From assembly GCF_019345465.1 (NCBI RefSeq), contig NZ_JAHKRC010000015.1, positions 62,001 through 126,000 of the forward strand: a stretch of DNA of 64,000 bases, in the 5' to 3' direction. Below the pieces are notes generated by a model. That model saw only the letters and a list, made by a program, of their open reading frames with translations. It was not told the DNA's origin and ran no database searches. Positions 51,698 to 59,211 of this stretch are shown in pieces. Numbering within the stretch: the stretch's first letter is position 1; each line of letters begins with the position of its first letter. The stretch is from Pseudomonas sp. NKUCC02_KPG. Its GTDB lineage: Bacteria > Pseudomonadota > Gammaproteobacteria > Pseudomonadales > Pseudomonadaceae. The position numbers were made by a program, and so were the translations under genes.

Positions 51698-51720
51698 GAT
51701 AGTGGTATTGGTGGATTTGG

Positions 51721-51811
51721 GTAGTGAAGGCTGCGATCGAGCTCGAAGGGGTCGCGCTGTTTCACGTACGAAGGTCCTTTGGCCCTTATCGCAGCCTTCG
51801 GCAGCGACTAC
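51721..51811. repeat. REP-type repeat with deleted left arm (gtagtcgctgccg family)
   Basis: The left arm reads gtagtgaaggctgcgat, missing the cgctgcc core, while the right arm is complete (atcgcagccttcggcagcga). The centre has the cgaagg/ccttcg-type sequence found in other copies. It sits between the LysR stop and the transporter promoter. Confidence 0.8.
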
Positions 51812-51818
51812 AAAAGCC

Positions 51819-52682
51819 TCAGGCCGGGGCCATCTCTTGCGCCAGCCCCAGAAAAGCCGCTGGCAAACGCGCCGATTTACGCTCTTTGAGGCAGTACAGG
51901 TATTCGTGGATGACCGGCGCATTTTCCAGGGTCAGCACCCGAAGCTGCGGGTCGTGGGGCACTTCTTGCTGGGCAATGATGCTGATGCCGATGTTGCGCA
52001 GCACGGCCTCGCGGATCGATTCCCGGCTACCGATTTCCAGCAGCGGGCCAAAGCTGACACCGGCGCTTTCAAGCAGTTCTTCCGTCAACTTGCGCGTGGT
52101 CGAACCCTGTTCGCGCATCAACAGACAATGCCCGGCCAGCGCACTCAACGGCACGTGCTCAAGGTTGGCCAGCGGGTGATTGCGATGCACCGCCAGCACC
52201 AGCGGATCGGCGCCGAGTACGCGGCGAATCAGGCGCGGGTCTTCGAGTAATTGCGATGAGGCCGCAATATCGACCCGGTATTCATCCAGCGCTTCAAGCA
52301 CCTGCTGGGAATTGCCGATGTCCACCGACACTTCGATCTGCGGCAAGCGTTCGCGAAAGGCCTTCACCAGATCGAGGATGTAATACGGTGCCGTGGCGGC
52401 GATACGCAAGGTGCCGTTGCCCTGGCCGCTGTTGCGCAAAAAGAACTCGATGTCGGCTTCTTGCTGGAGCAGCGCCTTGACCATCGGCAGCAGACGCACG
52501 CCCTCATCGCTGAGTGTCAGGCGCCGGCCGCCACGGTAGAACAGCTCCACGGCGTACTGGCTTTCGAGGTTACGGATCTGCGTGGTCACGGTCGGCTGGC
52601 TAAGCCCGAGCTTTTTTGCGGCCTGAGTAATGCTGCCCAACTGGGCCACCCGGTAAAACGCTTTCAGCTCGGCACTCAGCAC
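51819..52682 (-). CDS. LysR family regulator associated with aminoethylphosphonate catabolism
   Basis: 287 residues from a GTG start at 52682, with AGAGAGG five bases before it. N-terminal helix-turn-helix 'GSITQAAKKLGLSQPTVTTQ' and a periplasmic-binding-like effector domain ('GTLRIAATAPYYILDLVKAF'). It resembles the phn-associated LysR subgroup. It is 16 bases downstream of cadA on the same strand, so it may be partly transcribed from the metal-inducible cadA promoter. The transporter operon follows it. Confidence 0.85.
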   Translation of the reverse strand: MLSAELKAFYRVAQLGSITQAAKKLGLSQPTVTTQIRNLESQYAVELFYRGGRRLTLSDEGVRLLPMVKALLQQEADIEFFLRNSGQGNGTLRIAATAPYYILDLVKAFRERLPQIEVSVDIGNSQQVLEALDEYRVDIAASSQLLEDPRLIRRVLGADPLVLAVHRNHPLANLEHVPLSALAGHCLLMREQGSTTRKLTEELLESAGVSFGPLLEIGSRESIREAVLRNIGISIIAQQEVPHDPQLRVLTLENAPVIHEYLYCLKERKSARLPAAFLGLAQEMAPA

Positions 52683-52698
52683 AGCGGCCTCTCTTGCT

Positions 52699-54939
52699 CT
52701 ATTTGCGCAACAGGCGCAAACCGTTGAACACCACCAACAGACTCACGCCCATGTCGGCAAACACGGCCATCCACATGGTGGCCATACCGAGGAAGGTTAC
52801 CGCAAGAAAGATCGCTTTGATGACCAATGCCAGGGCAATGTTCTGCTTGAGGATGCTGGAGGTCTGGCGTGACAGGCGAATGAATGCCGGGATCTTGCGC
52901 AGATCGTCGTCCATCAGGGCGACATCGGCCGTCTCAATCGCAGTATCCGTGCCCGCAGCAGCCATCGCAAAACCAATCTCGGCGCGGGCCAGGGCGGGGG
53001 CGTCGTTGATTCCGTCACCCACCATGCCCACGTGATGCCCCTTGGCATACAGGGCTTCGATCGCCTTGAGCTTGTCCTCCGGCAGCAAGTTGCCTTGCGC
53101 TTCGTCGATGCCGACCTGGGCCGCAATGGCACTGGCGGTGTGCGGGTTGTCGCCGGTAAGCATCAAGGTTTTGATGCCCAGCTCATGCAATTCCCGAATC
53201 GCTTCGCGGCTGGTCTCCTTGACGGTGTCTGCTACCGCGAAAAGCGCCATCGGGCCTGAGTTGTCGCACAGTAAGATGACTGTTTTACCCTGCTCTTCCA
53301 GGGCAAACAGCTTTTCTTCAAGGGCAGGCGAGCACAGGCCCAGTTCCTCTACCAGTCGGTGGTTGCCCAAGTGGTAAAGCTTGCCGTCTATCTCGCCACG
53401 CACACCGCGACCCGCCAGGGCGGCGAAGTTATCCACAGCGCTCAGTTGCAGGTTTTTATCCACAGCCGCAGTGGCGACCGCCAGTGAGACCGGGTGATCG
53501 GAGCGCGAGGCCAGGCTTGCGGCCAACAACACGGCGCTGTCGGTGACCAACGGTTCAAGGGGCAGGTAATCGGTTTGCACCGGTTTGCCGTGGGTGATGG
53601 TGCCCGTCTTGTCGAGCGCCAGAAAGTCGAGTTTGTGGCCGCTTTCCAGGTACACACCGCCCTTGACCAAAATCCCCTTGCGGGCCGCTGCCGCCAGGCC
53701 GCTGACGATGGTGACCGGTGTCGAGATCACCAGCGCACACGGGCAGGCCACGACCAGCAGCACCAGTGCGCGATAGATCCAGTCGAACCAGACGCCGCCC
53801 ATGAACAGGGGCGGAATCACAGCCACTGCCAAGGCGAAAACGAACACCAGCGGGGTATAGATTTTCGAGAAGCTGTCGACGAAGCGCTGGGTTGGCGCCC
53901 GAGCGCCCTGGGCTTGCTCCACGGCGTGGATGATCCGTGCCAGCGTCGAGTTGTTGGCCGCTGCCGTCACCCGGTACTCCAGGGCACCGGCCTGGTTGAT
54001 GGTGCCCGCGAAGACTTTATCGCCCACTGTCTTCTCGATGGGCAGGCTTTCACCGGTGATCGGCGCCTGATCGATCGTCGAACTGCCCGCGATCACTTCG
54101 CCGTCCAGGCCAATCCGCTCGCCGGGGCGCACCCGCACAATGGCGCCAAGCGCGATGTCTTTGACCTCAAGCTCGATCCAGCTGCCATCCGCCTGTTGCA
54201 CGGTGGCCTTGTCCGGTGCCATTTGCATCAGTCCGCTGATGGCATTGCGTGCGCGGTCGAGGGATTTGGCCTCGATCAACTCAGCCACGGTAAACAGGAA
54301 CATCACCATGGCAGCTTCTGGCCACTGACCGATCAACACCGCGCCAGTCACCGCAATGCTCATCAACGCATTGATATTCAGGTTGAGGTTTTTCAGGGCA
54401 ATCCAGCCCTTTTTGTAGGTGGTCAGGCCGCCGCTGAGGATCGACACCAAGGCCACCAGCGCGATCACCCACGTAGGCGCCGCATCGGTGAAGTGCAGGA
54501 CTTCCGCCGCCAGTGCCCCCACACCGGCTACCGCCAGCGGCCACCAGTGTTTTTTGACGGGTGGCGCAGCCGGGGCCGCCTCTGCCCCGGACTCAATGGG
54601 GTCGGCCACCATGCCAAGGGATTTGATCGCCGCGATAATCGGTTCGGTCGACGGCAGGTCGTGGGTCACGCCCAGCACCCGGTTGATCAGGTTGAATTCC
54701 AGCTGCTGCACACCCGCCAGCTTGCCCAGCTTGTTCTGGATCAGCGTTTGCTCGGTGGGGCAATCCATTGCTTCGATGCGAAAGTTGCTCAGCCGAGCCC
54801 CCGCCGTAGGGGCAGCGCCGAGCTTGATCACGCTGGGGCCCGCCGCGGTCGAGCAGCAGCTGTGGCCATGACTGGCGTGGTCATGCTTTTTGCCATGATC
54901 GTGGTCGTGCTTGTGCGGGGTGTGAATGGAATCGCTCAT
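52699..54939 (-). CDS. cadA: heavy-metal P-type ATPase CadA (Cd/Zn/Pb efflux)
   Basis: 746 residues. The His-rich N-terminal tail 'HKHDHDHGKKHDHASHGH' is followed by a degenerate HMA domain in which GMxCxxC is 'AMDCPTEQ'. The transmembrane metal site is 'VVACPCALVIST' (CPC) and the phosphorylation site 'LDKTGTITHGK'. 'GDGINDAPALARAEIGFAM' is the hinge motif. The CPC type with Asp/Cys features indicates divalent metals (P1B-2). Transcribed from the CadR-controlled promoter at 54972-55002. Confidence 0.93.
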   Translation of the reverse strand: MSDSIHTPHKHDHDHGKKHDHASHGHSCCSTAAGPSVIKLGAAPTAGARLSNFRIEAMDCPTEQTLIQNKLGKLAGVQQLEFNLINRVLGVTHDLPSTEPIIAAIKSLGMVADPIESGAEAAPAAPPVKKHWWPLAVAGVGALAAEVLHFTDAAPTWVIALVALVSILSGGLTTYKKGWIALKNLNLNINALMSIAVTGAVLIGQWPEAAMVMFLFTVAELIEAKSLDRARNAISGLMQMAPDKATVQQADGSWIELEVKDIALGAIVRVRPGERIGLDGEVIAGSSTIDQAPITGESLPIEKTVGDKVFAGTINQAGALEYRVTAAANNSTLARIIHAVEQAQGARAPTQRFVDSFSKIYTPLVFVFALAVAVIPPLFMGGVWFDWIYRALVLLVVACPCALVISTPVTIVSGLAAAARKGILVKGGVYLESGHKLDFLALDKTGTITHGKPVQTDYLPLEPLVTDSAVLLAASLASRSDHPVSLAVATAAVDKNLQLSAVDNFAALAGRGVRGEIDGKLYHLGNHRLVEELGLCSPALEEKLFALEEQGKTVILLCDNSGPMALFAVADTVKETSREAIRELHELGIKTLMLTGDNPHTASAIAAQVGIDEAQGNLLPEDKLKAIEALYAKGHHVGMVGDGINDAPALARAEIGFAMAAAGTDTAIETADVALMDDDLRKIPAFIRLSRQTSSILKQNIALALVIKAIFLAVTFLGMATMWMAVFADMGVSLLVVFNGLRLLRK

Positions 54940-54971
54940 CAGGTTGCGTCCGGAAAAGGTGCCTGTTGCCA

Positions 54972-55002
54972 AGTAAAGACCCTGTAGCCACTATAGGGTC
55001 AA
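54972..55002 (-). promoter_or_regulatory. cadA promoter with CadR (MerR-family) operator
   Basis: On the minus strand TTGACC (55002-54997) and TTTACT (54977-54972) are separated by 19 bases, the over-long spacer of MerR-regulated promoters. The spacer and -35 end hold GACCCTATAG-tgg-CTACAGGGTC (55000-54978), palindromic in nine of ten positions and like published CadR/ZntR-type boxes. Metal-bound CadR would twist this DNA to activate cadA. Confidence 0.8.
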
Positions 55003-55025
55003 GCAACCTTTCGGAGATAAACGCG

Positions 55026-55475
55026 ATGAAAATTGGTGAACTGGCTAAATTGACCGATTGTCAGGTCGAAACCATCCGTTATTACGAGCGCGAAGGGTTG
55101 CTGCCGGAGCCCGCGCGCAGTGAAGGCAACTACCGTTTATACACCCAGGCCCACGTGGAGCGCCTGACGTTCATCCGCAATTGCCGCAGCCTGGACATGA
55201 CCCTCGAAGAAATCCGCAGCCTGCTCAACCTGCGCGACAGCCCGCAGGACCAGTGCGAAAGCGTGAACGCGCTGATCGACGAGCATATTCATCACGTCAA
55301 GGCACGGATCGACGGCTTGCTGGCCTTGCAGACACAACTGCTCGACCTGCGCCAACGGTGTGGCGAAGGGCCGAACGGGGAACATTGCGGAATTTTGCAG
55401 CAGCTGGAAGTCAGCGGATCGGTCAGCACGCCGGAAGGCGAACCCAGCCATGTGGGCAGAAGCCACGGGCATTGA
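55026..55475 (+). CDS. cadR: Cd(II)/Pb(II)-responsive MerR-family regulator CadR
   Basis: 149 residues. N-terminal winged helix 'IGELAKLTDCQVETIRYYER' with 'EGNYRLY'; dimerisation helix; metal-site cysteines C77, C112 and C121, close to the set known in P. putida CadR. The C-terminal tail ends 'HVGRSHGH', a His-containing extension typical of CadR. Start ATG at 55026 after TCGGAG; the frame is open upstream through the operator and those codons are not used. Divergent from cadA. Confidence 0.92.
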   Translation: MKIGELAKLTDCQVETIRYYEREGLLPEPARSEGNYRLYTQAHVERLTFIRNCRSLDMTLEEIRSLLNLRDSPQDQCESVNALIDEHIHHVKARIDGLLALQTQLLDLRQRCGEGPNGEHCGILQQLEVSGSVSTPEGEPSHVGRSHGH

Positions 55476-55481
55476 CACCAC

Positions 55482-55585
55482 CCTGTAGCCGCTGCTGCAG
55501 GCTGCGACAAGGGCCGAAGGACCTTCGCTCTTGAAAAAGCGCGACCCCTTCGGGCTCGATCGCAGCCTGCGGCAGCGACTACAGG
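55482..55585. repeat. REP-type inverted repeat pair (gtagtcgctgccg family)
   Basis: cctgtagccgctgctgcagg at the left and ctgcggcagcgactacagg at the right enclose a centre with gccgaagg / ccttcgggc pairing. It lies between convergent cadR and thyA and could terminate both. Confidence 0.85.
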
Positions 55586-55600
55586 GTTGGCGTTGAGGGT

Positions 55601-56572
55601 TTACACCGCCATCGGCGCGGTCATTGGCGCGTGGTGCTGATAGCCTTCGAGGCTGAAGTCGCTCGGCTCGATCAGGCCCAGCCACTCCGGCTGATACACG
55701 CCCGTCTTGGCGAATTCCGGCACGCGATCCGAAATCACCAGTTTAGGCATCGGGAACGGTTCACGGGTCAGTTGCTCATTGAGCATGTCCAGGTGGTTTT
55801 CATACACATGGGCATCGCCGATGAAGTAGGTGAACCAGCGTGGCGTGTACCCGGTCAGACGGCCGATGAGGCTCAGCAGTGCAGCACCTTCGGTCAGGTT
55901 GAACGGTGTGCCCAGGCCCAGGTCGTTGGAACGGATGTACAGAGTCAGGGAAATTTCCCTGGTCTCGACATTCGGGTGGAACTGATACAGCAAATGGCAC
56001 GGCGGCAGAGCCATTTCGTCGAGCTGGGCGCAGTTCCAGCCGTGGAACAGAATACGGCGGCTGCCCGGGTCATTGATGATGGTGTCGACACACTGGCGCA
56101 CCTGATCAATGGCTTTGTACAGCACCACGTAGGCCTGACCGTCTTCTTCACCTTCGGCAATCTGGCGATAGCCCTGGCTCAGGCACAACTCGATAGCCGC
56201 CTGGTTGCTGCGCTCGATTTGCTTGTAAGCCGGCCATTTGCGCCATTGCACGCCGTAGATTTCGCCCAGGTCGTCTTCACCCTGGCGGAACGGGTTGGCC
56301 AGCCACTGGGCGTTTTCGTTGGCGTTCTGGTCCCACACCTTGCAACCCAGCGCACGGAAATCGGCGGCGCTGTTGACCGGACGCAGGAAGCCGCACATCT
56401 CGCCAATGGCAGATTTGAACGCCATGCGTCGGGTGGTGATGGCCGGGAAGCCTTCCTTGAGGTCATAGCGCAACATGGCGCCGGGCAGACTGATGGTCTT
56501 CACGCCGGTGCGGTTGGCTTGCAGGGTGCCGTTTTTGATGACGTTGGCAACGAGGTCGAGATATTGCTTCAT
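55601..56572 (-). CDS. thyA: thymidylate synthase
   Basis: 323 residues, the long Pseudomonas form (E. coli ThyA has 264); the additional residues are internal inserts around 'KSSAATRR'-equivalent region and 'EEDGQAYVVLYKAIDQVRQ'. The nucleophile Cys is in 'ALPPCHLLYQFH', and 'PGSRRILFHGWN' and 'RSNDLGLGTPFNL' are conserved. It makes dTMP with methylene-THF. It is downstream of lgt on the same strand, a conserved pair. Confidence 0.95.
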   Translation of the reverse strand: MKQYLDLVANVIKNGTLQANRTGVKTISLPGAMLRYDLKEGFPAITTRRMAFKSAIGEMCGFLRPVNSAADFRALGCKVWDQNANENAQWLANPFRQGEDDLGEIYGVQWRKWPAYKQIERSNQAAIELCLSQGYRQIAEGEEDGQAYVVLYKAIDQVRQCVDTIINDPGSRRILFHGWNCAQLDEMALPPCHLLYQFHPNVETREISLTLYIRSNDLGLGTPFNLTEGAALLSLIGRLTGYTPRWFTYFIGDAHVYENHLDMLNEQLTREPFPMPKLVISDRVPEFAKTGVYQPEWLGLIEPSDFSLEGYQHHAPMTAPMAV

Positions 56573-56622
56573 GGTTTTCCTACCGTTTGAATGCAGGGCG
56601 TTGTGCGCCCTGCGATTCGAAT

Positions 56623-57429
56623 TTAAAGCGCAGCTTTGTTAGCCGCTGGATCGCGGTGGTAAGCCCACCAGATCAGGAACAGGCCGCCCGCGATCATCGG
56701 AATGCAGAGAATTTGCCCCATCGTCACCCAGCCGAACGCCAGATAGCCTAGCTGGGCATCCGGTACACGGACGAATTCGACGATAAAGCGGAAGATGCCG
56801 TAGAACAGGGCGAACATCCCGGACACCGCCATGGTTGGCCGAGGTTTACGCGAGTACAGCCAAAGAATCAGGAACAGTGCCACACCTTCCAGCGCAAACT
56901 GATAAAGCTGCGACGGATGGCGCGCCAGTTGCTGCGGGTCGGTAGGGAAGATCATCGCCCACGGCACATCACTGGCCTTGCCCCACAGTTCGGCGTTGAT
57001 GAAGTTGCCGATACGCCCCGCACCCAGGCCAATCGGCACCACAGGGGCGATAAAGTCCATGATCTGGAAGAACGATTTGTCGTTGCGCTTGCCGAACCAC
57101 CAGACAGCCAGCATCACGCCGATCAGGCCACCGTGGAACGCCATGCCGCCTTTCCACACTTCAAAAATCAGCAGCGGGTTGGCGATGTAGGCGCTCAGGT
57201 CGTAAAACAGCACATAGCCCAAACGACCCCCGACAATCACGCCCATGGCCACCCAGAACACCAGGTCGGAGAGTTTCTCCTTGGTCCAGGTCGGGTCGAA
57301 GCGGTTAAGGCGTCGCGACAGGATCAGCCAGGCAGCGCCAATGCCGATCAGGTACATCAAGCCATACCAATGGATTTTCAGCGGTCCGATGGCCAGTGCC
57401 ACCGGGTCAATCTGCGGGTAAGGCAGCAT
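56623..57429 (-). CDS. lgt: prolipoprotein diacylglyceryl transferase
   Basis: 268 residues, seven membrane helices. The Lgt signature 'GLGAGRIGNFINAELWG' is present along with 'HWYGLMYLIGIGAAW' (including the essential His) and 'GGRLGYVLFY'. It transfers diacylglycerol to the lipobox cysteine of prolipoproteins, the first lipoprotein-maturation step. Twelve bases after the TauE/SafE gene and 50 bases before thyA. Confidence 0.96.
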   Translation of the reverse strand: MLPYPQIDPVALAIGPLKIHWYGLMYLIGIGAAWLILSRRLNRFDPTWTKEKLSDLVFWVAMGVIVGGRLGYVLFYDLSAYIANPLLIFEVWKGGMAFHGGLIGVMLAVWWFGKRNDKSFFQIMDFIAPVVPIGLGAGRIGNFINAELWGKASDVPWAMIFPTDPQQLARHPSQLYQFALEGVALFLILWLYSRKPRPTMAVSGMFALFYGIFRFIVEFVRVPDAQLGYLAFGWVTMGQILCIPMIAGGLFLIWWAYHRDPAANKAAL

Positions 57430-57441
57430 TGCGACTCCTTG

Positions 57442-58224
57442 TTAGATCAGGAAACTCAAACCGACACAGAACAACAGTGCGGCAAACAGCCGTTTCAGCA
57501 GGCGTGGCGAAAGCTTGTGGGCCAGTCGCGCACCAAAACGGGCGAAAAACATGCTGGTCAGGGCAATCCCGAGCAGCGCCGGCAAGTAGACAAAACCGAG
57601 ACTATGCGCGGGCAGGTCGGGGTTATGCCAGCCAATGATCATGAAACTTAATGCACCCACCAGCGCAATCGGCAATCCGCAGGCCGCCGAGGTGGCTACG
57701 GCTTGCTGCATCGGCACACTGCGCCAGCTCAGGAATGGCACGGTCAGCGAACCACCACCGATGCCGAAAATCGCCGAAGCCCAGCCAATCACGGTGCCAG
57801 CCAGGGTCAGACCGAACTTGCCCGGCACCGTGCCGCTGGCCTTGGGCTGCAACCCCAGGGCCATTTGCACGGCAATCAGCAGGGCGAACACGCCAATAAT
57901 TTTCTGCAAGTGAGGACCGGCAATCGCTTCTGCCGTGATCGCACCAATACCCGCGCCTATCAGAATGCCCAGTGTCATCCAGATAAACAGCGGCCAGCGC
58001 ACGGCGCCTTTGCGGTTGTGCTCACGAATCGAGTTGATCGAGGTAAAAATGATCGTGGCCAATGACGTACCCACGGCCAGATGGGTCAGCACCTCGCTGT
58101 CAAAACCCTGCAAGGTGAAGCTGAACACCAGCACCGGCACGATGATTATTCCGCCACCGACCCCGAACAGCCCGGCCAGCACGCCCGCAAAACCTCCCAG
58201 CACCAGATAGAGCAGAAATTCCAT
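57442..58224 (-). CDS. TauE/SafE family sulfite exporter-like membrane protein
   Basis: 260 residues, about eight membrane helices, with the duplicated TSUP motif 'GGFAGVLAGLFGVGGGIIIV' near the N terminus and 'GWASAIFGIGGGSLTVPFLS' in the second half. Family members transport sulfite or organosulfonates, but many are uncharacterised; the substrate cannot be inferred here. The start at 58224 removes four codons from the open frame. First gene of a TauE-lgt-thyA run. Confidence 0.9.
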   Translation of the reverse strand: MEFLLYLVLGGFAGVLAGLFGVGGGIIIVPVLVFSFTLQGFDSEVLTHLAVGTSLATIIFTSINSIREHNRKGAVRWPLFIWMTLGILIGAGIGAITAEAIAGPHLQKIIGVFALLIAVQMALGLQPKASGTVPGKFGLTLAGTVIGWASAIFGIGGGSLTVPFLSWRSVPMQQAVATSAACGLPIALVGALSFMIIGWHNPDLPAHSLGFVYLPALLGIALTSMFFARFGARLAHKLSPRLLKRLFAALLFCVGLSFLI

Positions 58225-58353
58225 GACGCCCCCCAAATTTGATCCGCATGGTAACGGAGCAAGGGCTTTGGCTCCACTGCGCTGCAGTGGTATGGCGCGA
58301 CCGGCCTGAGCAATCTATAAGTAGAGTGATTAAAAAAACATTAAGGACTGCCC

Positions 58354-59100
58354 ATGTGTCTGATTGTCTTCGCCTGGCGCCCCGGCCATGCACAGCCTTT
58401 GGTCGTTGCGGCCAACCGCGATGAGTTTTATGCGCGCCCCGCCAAACCCTTTGCCCAATGGGCCAATGCGCCCCAGGTGTATGCTGGCCGCGACCTTGAG
58501 GCGGGCGGAACCTGGCTGGGGATTGGTGCTGACGGGCGCTTTGCGGCACTGACCAATATCCGCGAACCCCACAAGCCACCTTCGCGGCGTTCCCGAGGTG
58601 AATTGGTGGCGGACTTCTTGACCGGCAACCAGTCCATTGCAGAGTACTTCACGCAAGTTGGGCGACGTTCCGTCGAATATGCCGGCTTTAACCTGCTTTT
58701 GGGTACCCGCGATCAACTCTGGCACTTCAACTCCAAAGACCTGGCGCCACAGCCGCTGAGCGAAGGTATTTATGGATTGTCGAATGCCGGGCTCGATACT
58801 CCCTGGCCCAAGCTGATGAAGGCCAAGGCAGCGCTGGCCGAGGTACTCGATGACCCGCAACCGCAAGCCCTGCTGGCCTTGCTCAAAGACTCGCAAACCG
58901 CACCCTTTAGCGAACTGCCGGATACCGGTGTGGGGCTGGCCACAGAAAGCCTGCTGTCGAGTGTGTTCATTGCCAGTCCCAGCTACGGCACTCGCGCCAG
59001 CACGGCGCTGATCATCAATGCTGACGGTTCAAGGTTGGTGGTGGAGCACAGCTTCGGACCGCTCGGGGGGCGGCTGGGGGAAGTGAGGATAGAAGCCTGA
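58354..59100 (+). CDS. NRDE (TANGO2-like) family protein
   Basis: 248 residues. Starts 'MCLIVFAWRPGH' with Cys2, as in all NRDE proteins, and has 'VVAANRDEFYARP', 'AGRDLEAGGTWLGI' and 'LSNAGLDTPWPK'. The N-terminal Cys and NRDE motif suggest an Ntn-hydrolase-like fold; eukaryotic TANGO2 is linked to heme/lipid trafficking, but the bacterial role is unknown. Divergent from the TauE gene. Confidence 0.88.
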   Translation: MCLIVFAWRPGHAQPLVVAANRDEFYARPAKPFAQWANAPQVYAGRDLEAGGTWLGIGADGRFAALTNIREPHKPPSRRSRGELVADFLTGNQSIAEYFTQVGRRSVEYAGFNLLLGTRDQLWHFNSKDLAPQPLSEGIYGLSNAGLDTPWPKLMKAKAALAEVLDDPQPQALLALLKDSQTAPFSELPDTGVGLATESLLSSVFIASPSYGTRASTALIINADGSRLVVEHSFGPLGGRLGEVRIEA

Positions 59101-59112
59101 GGGCATAAACCC

Positions 59113-59199
59113 TGTGGGAGCGGACCTGTTCGCGATACAGACACCACGGTCTGACTGATTGACCGAGTTGAATCTATCGCGAGCAAGCCCGCTCCCACA
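59113..59199. repeat. REPIN-like inverted repeat pair (tgtgggagcgggcttgctcg family)
   Basis: Left arm tgtgggagcggacctgttcg and right arm cgagcaagcccgctcccaca between convergent NRDE and ptsP genes. The left arm is diverged. Confidence 0.86.
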
Positions 59200-59211
59200 C
59201 GTGGCCGCTTC

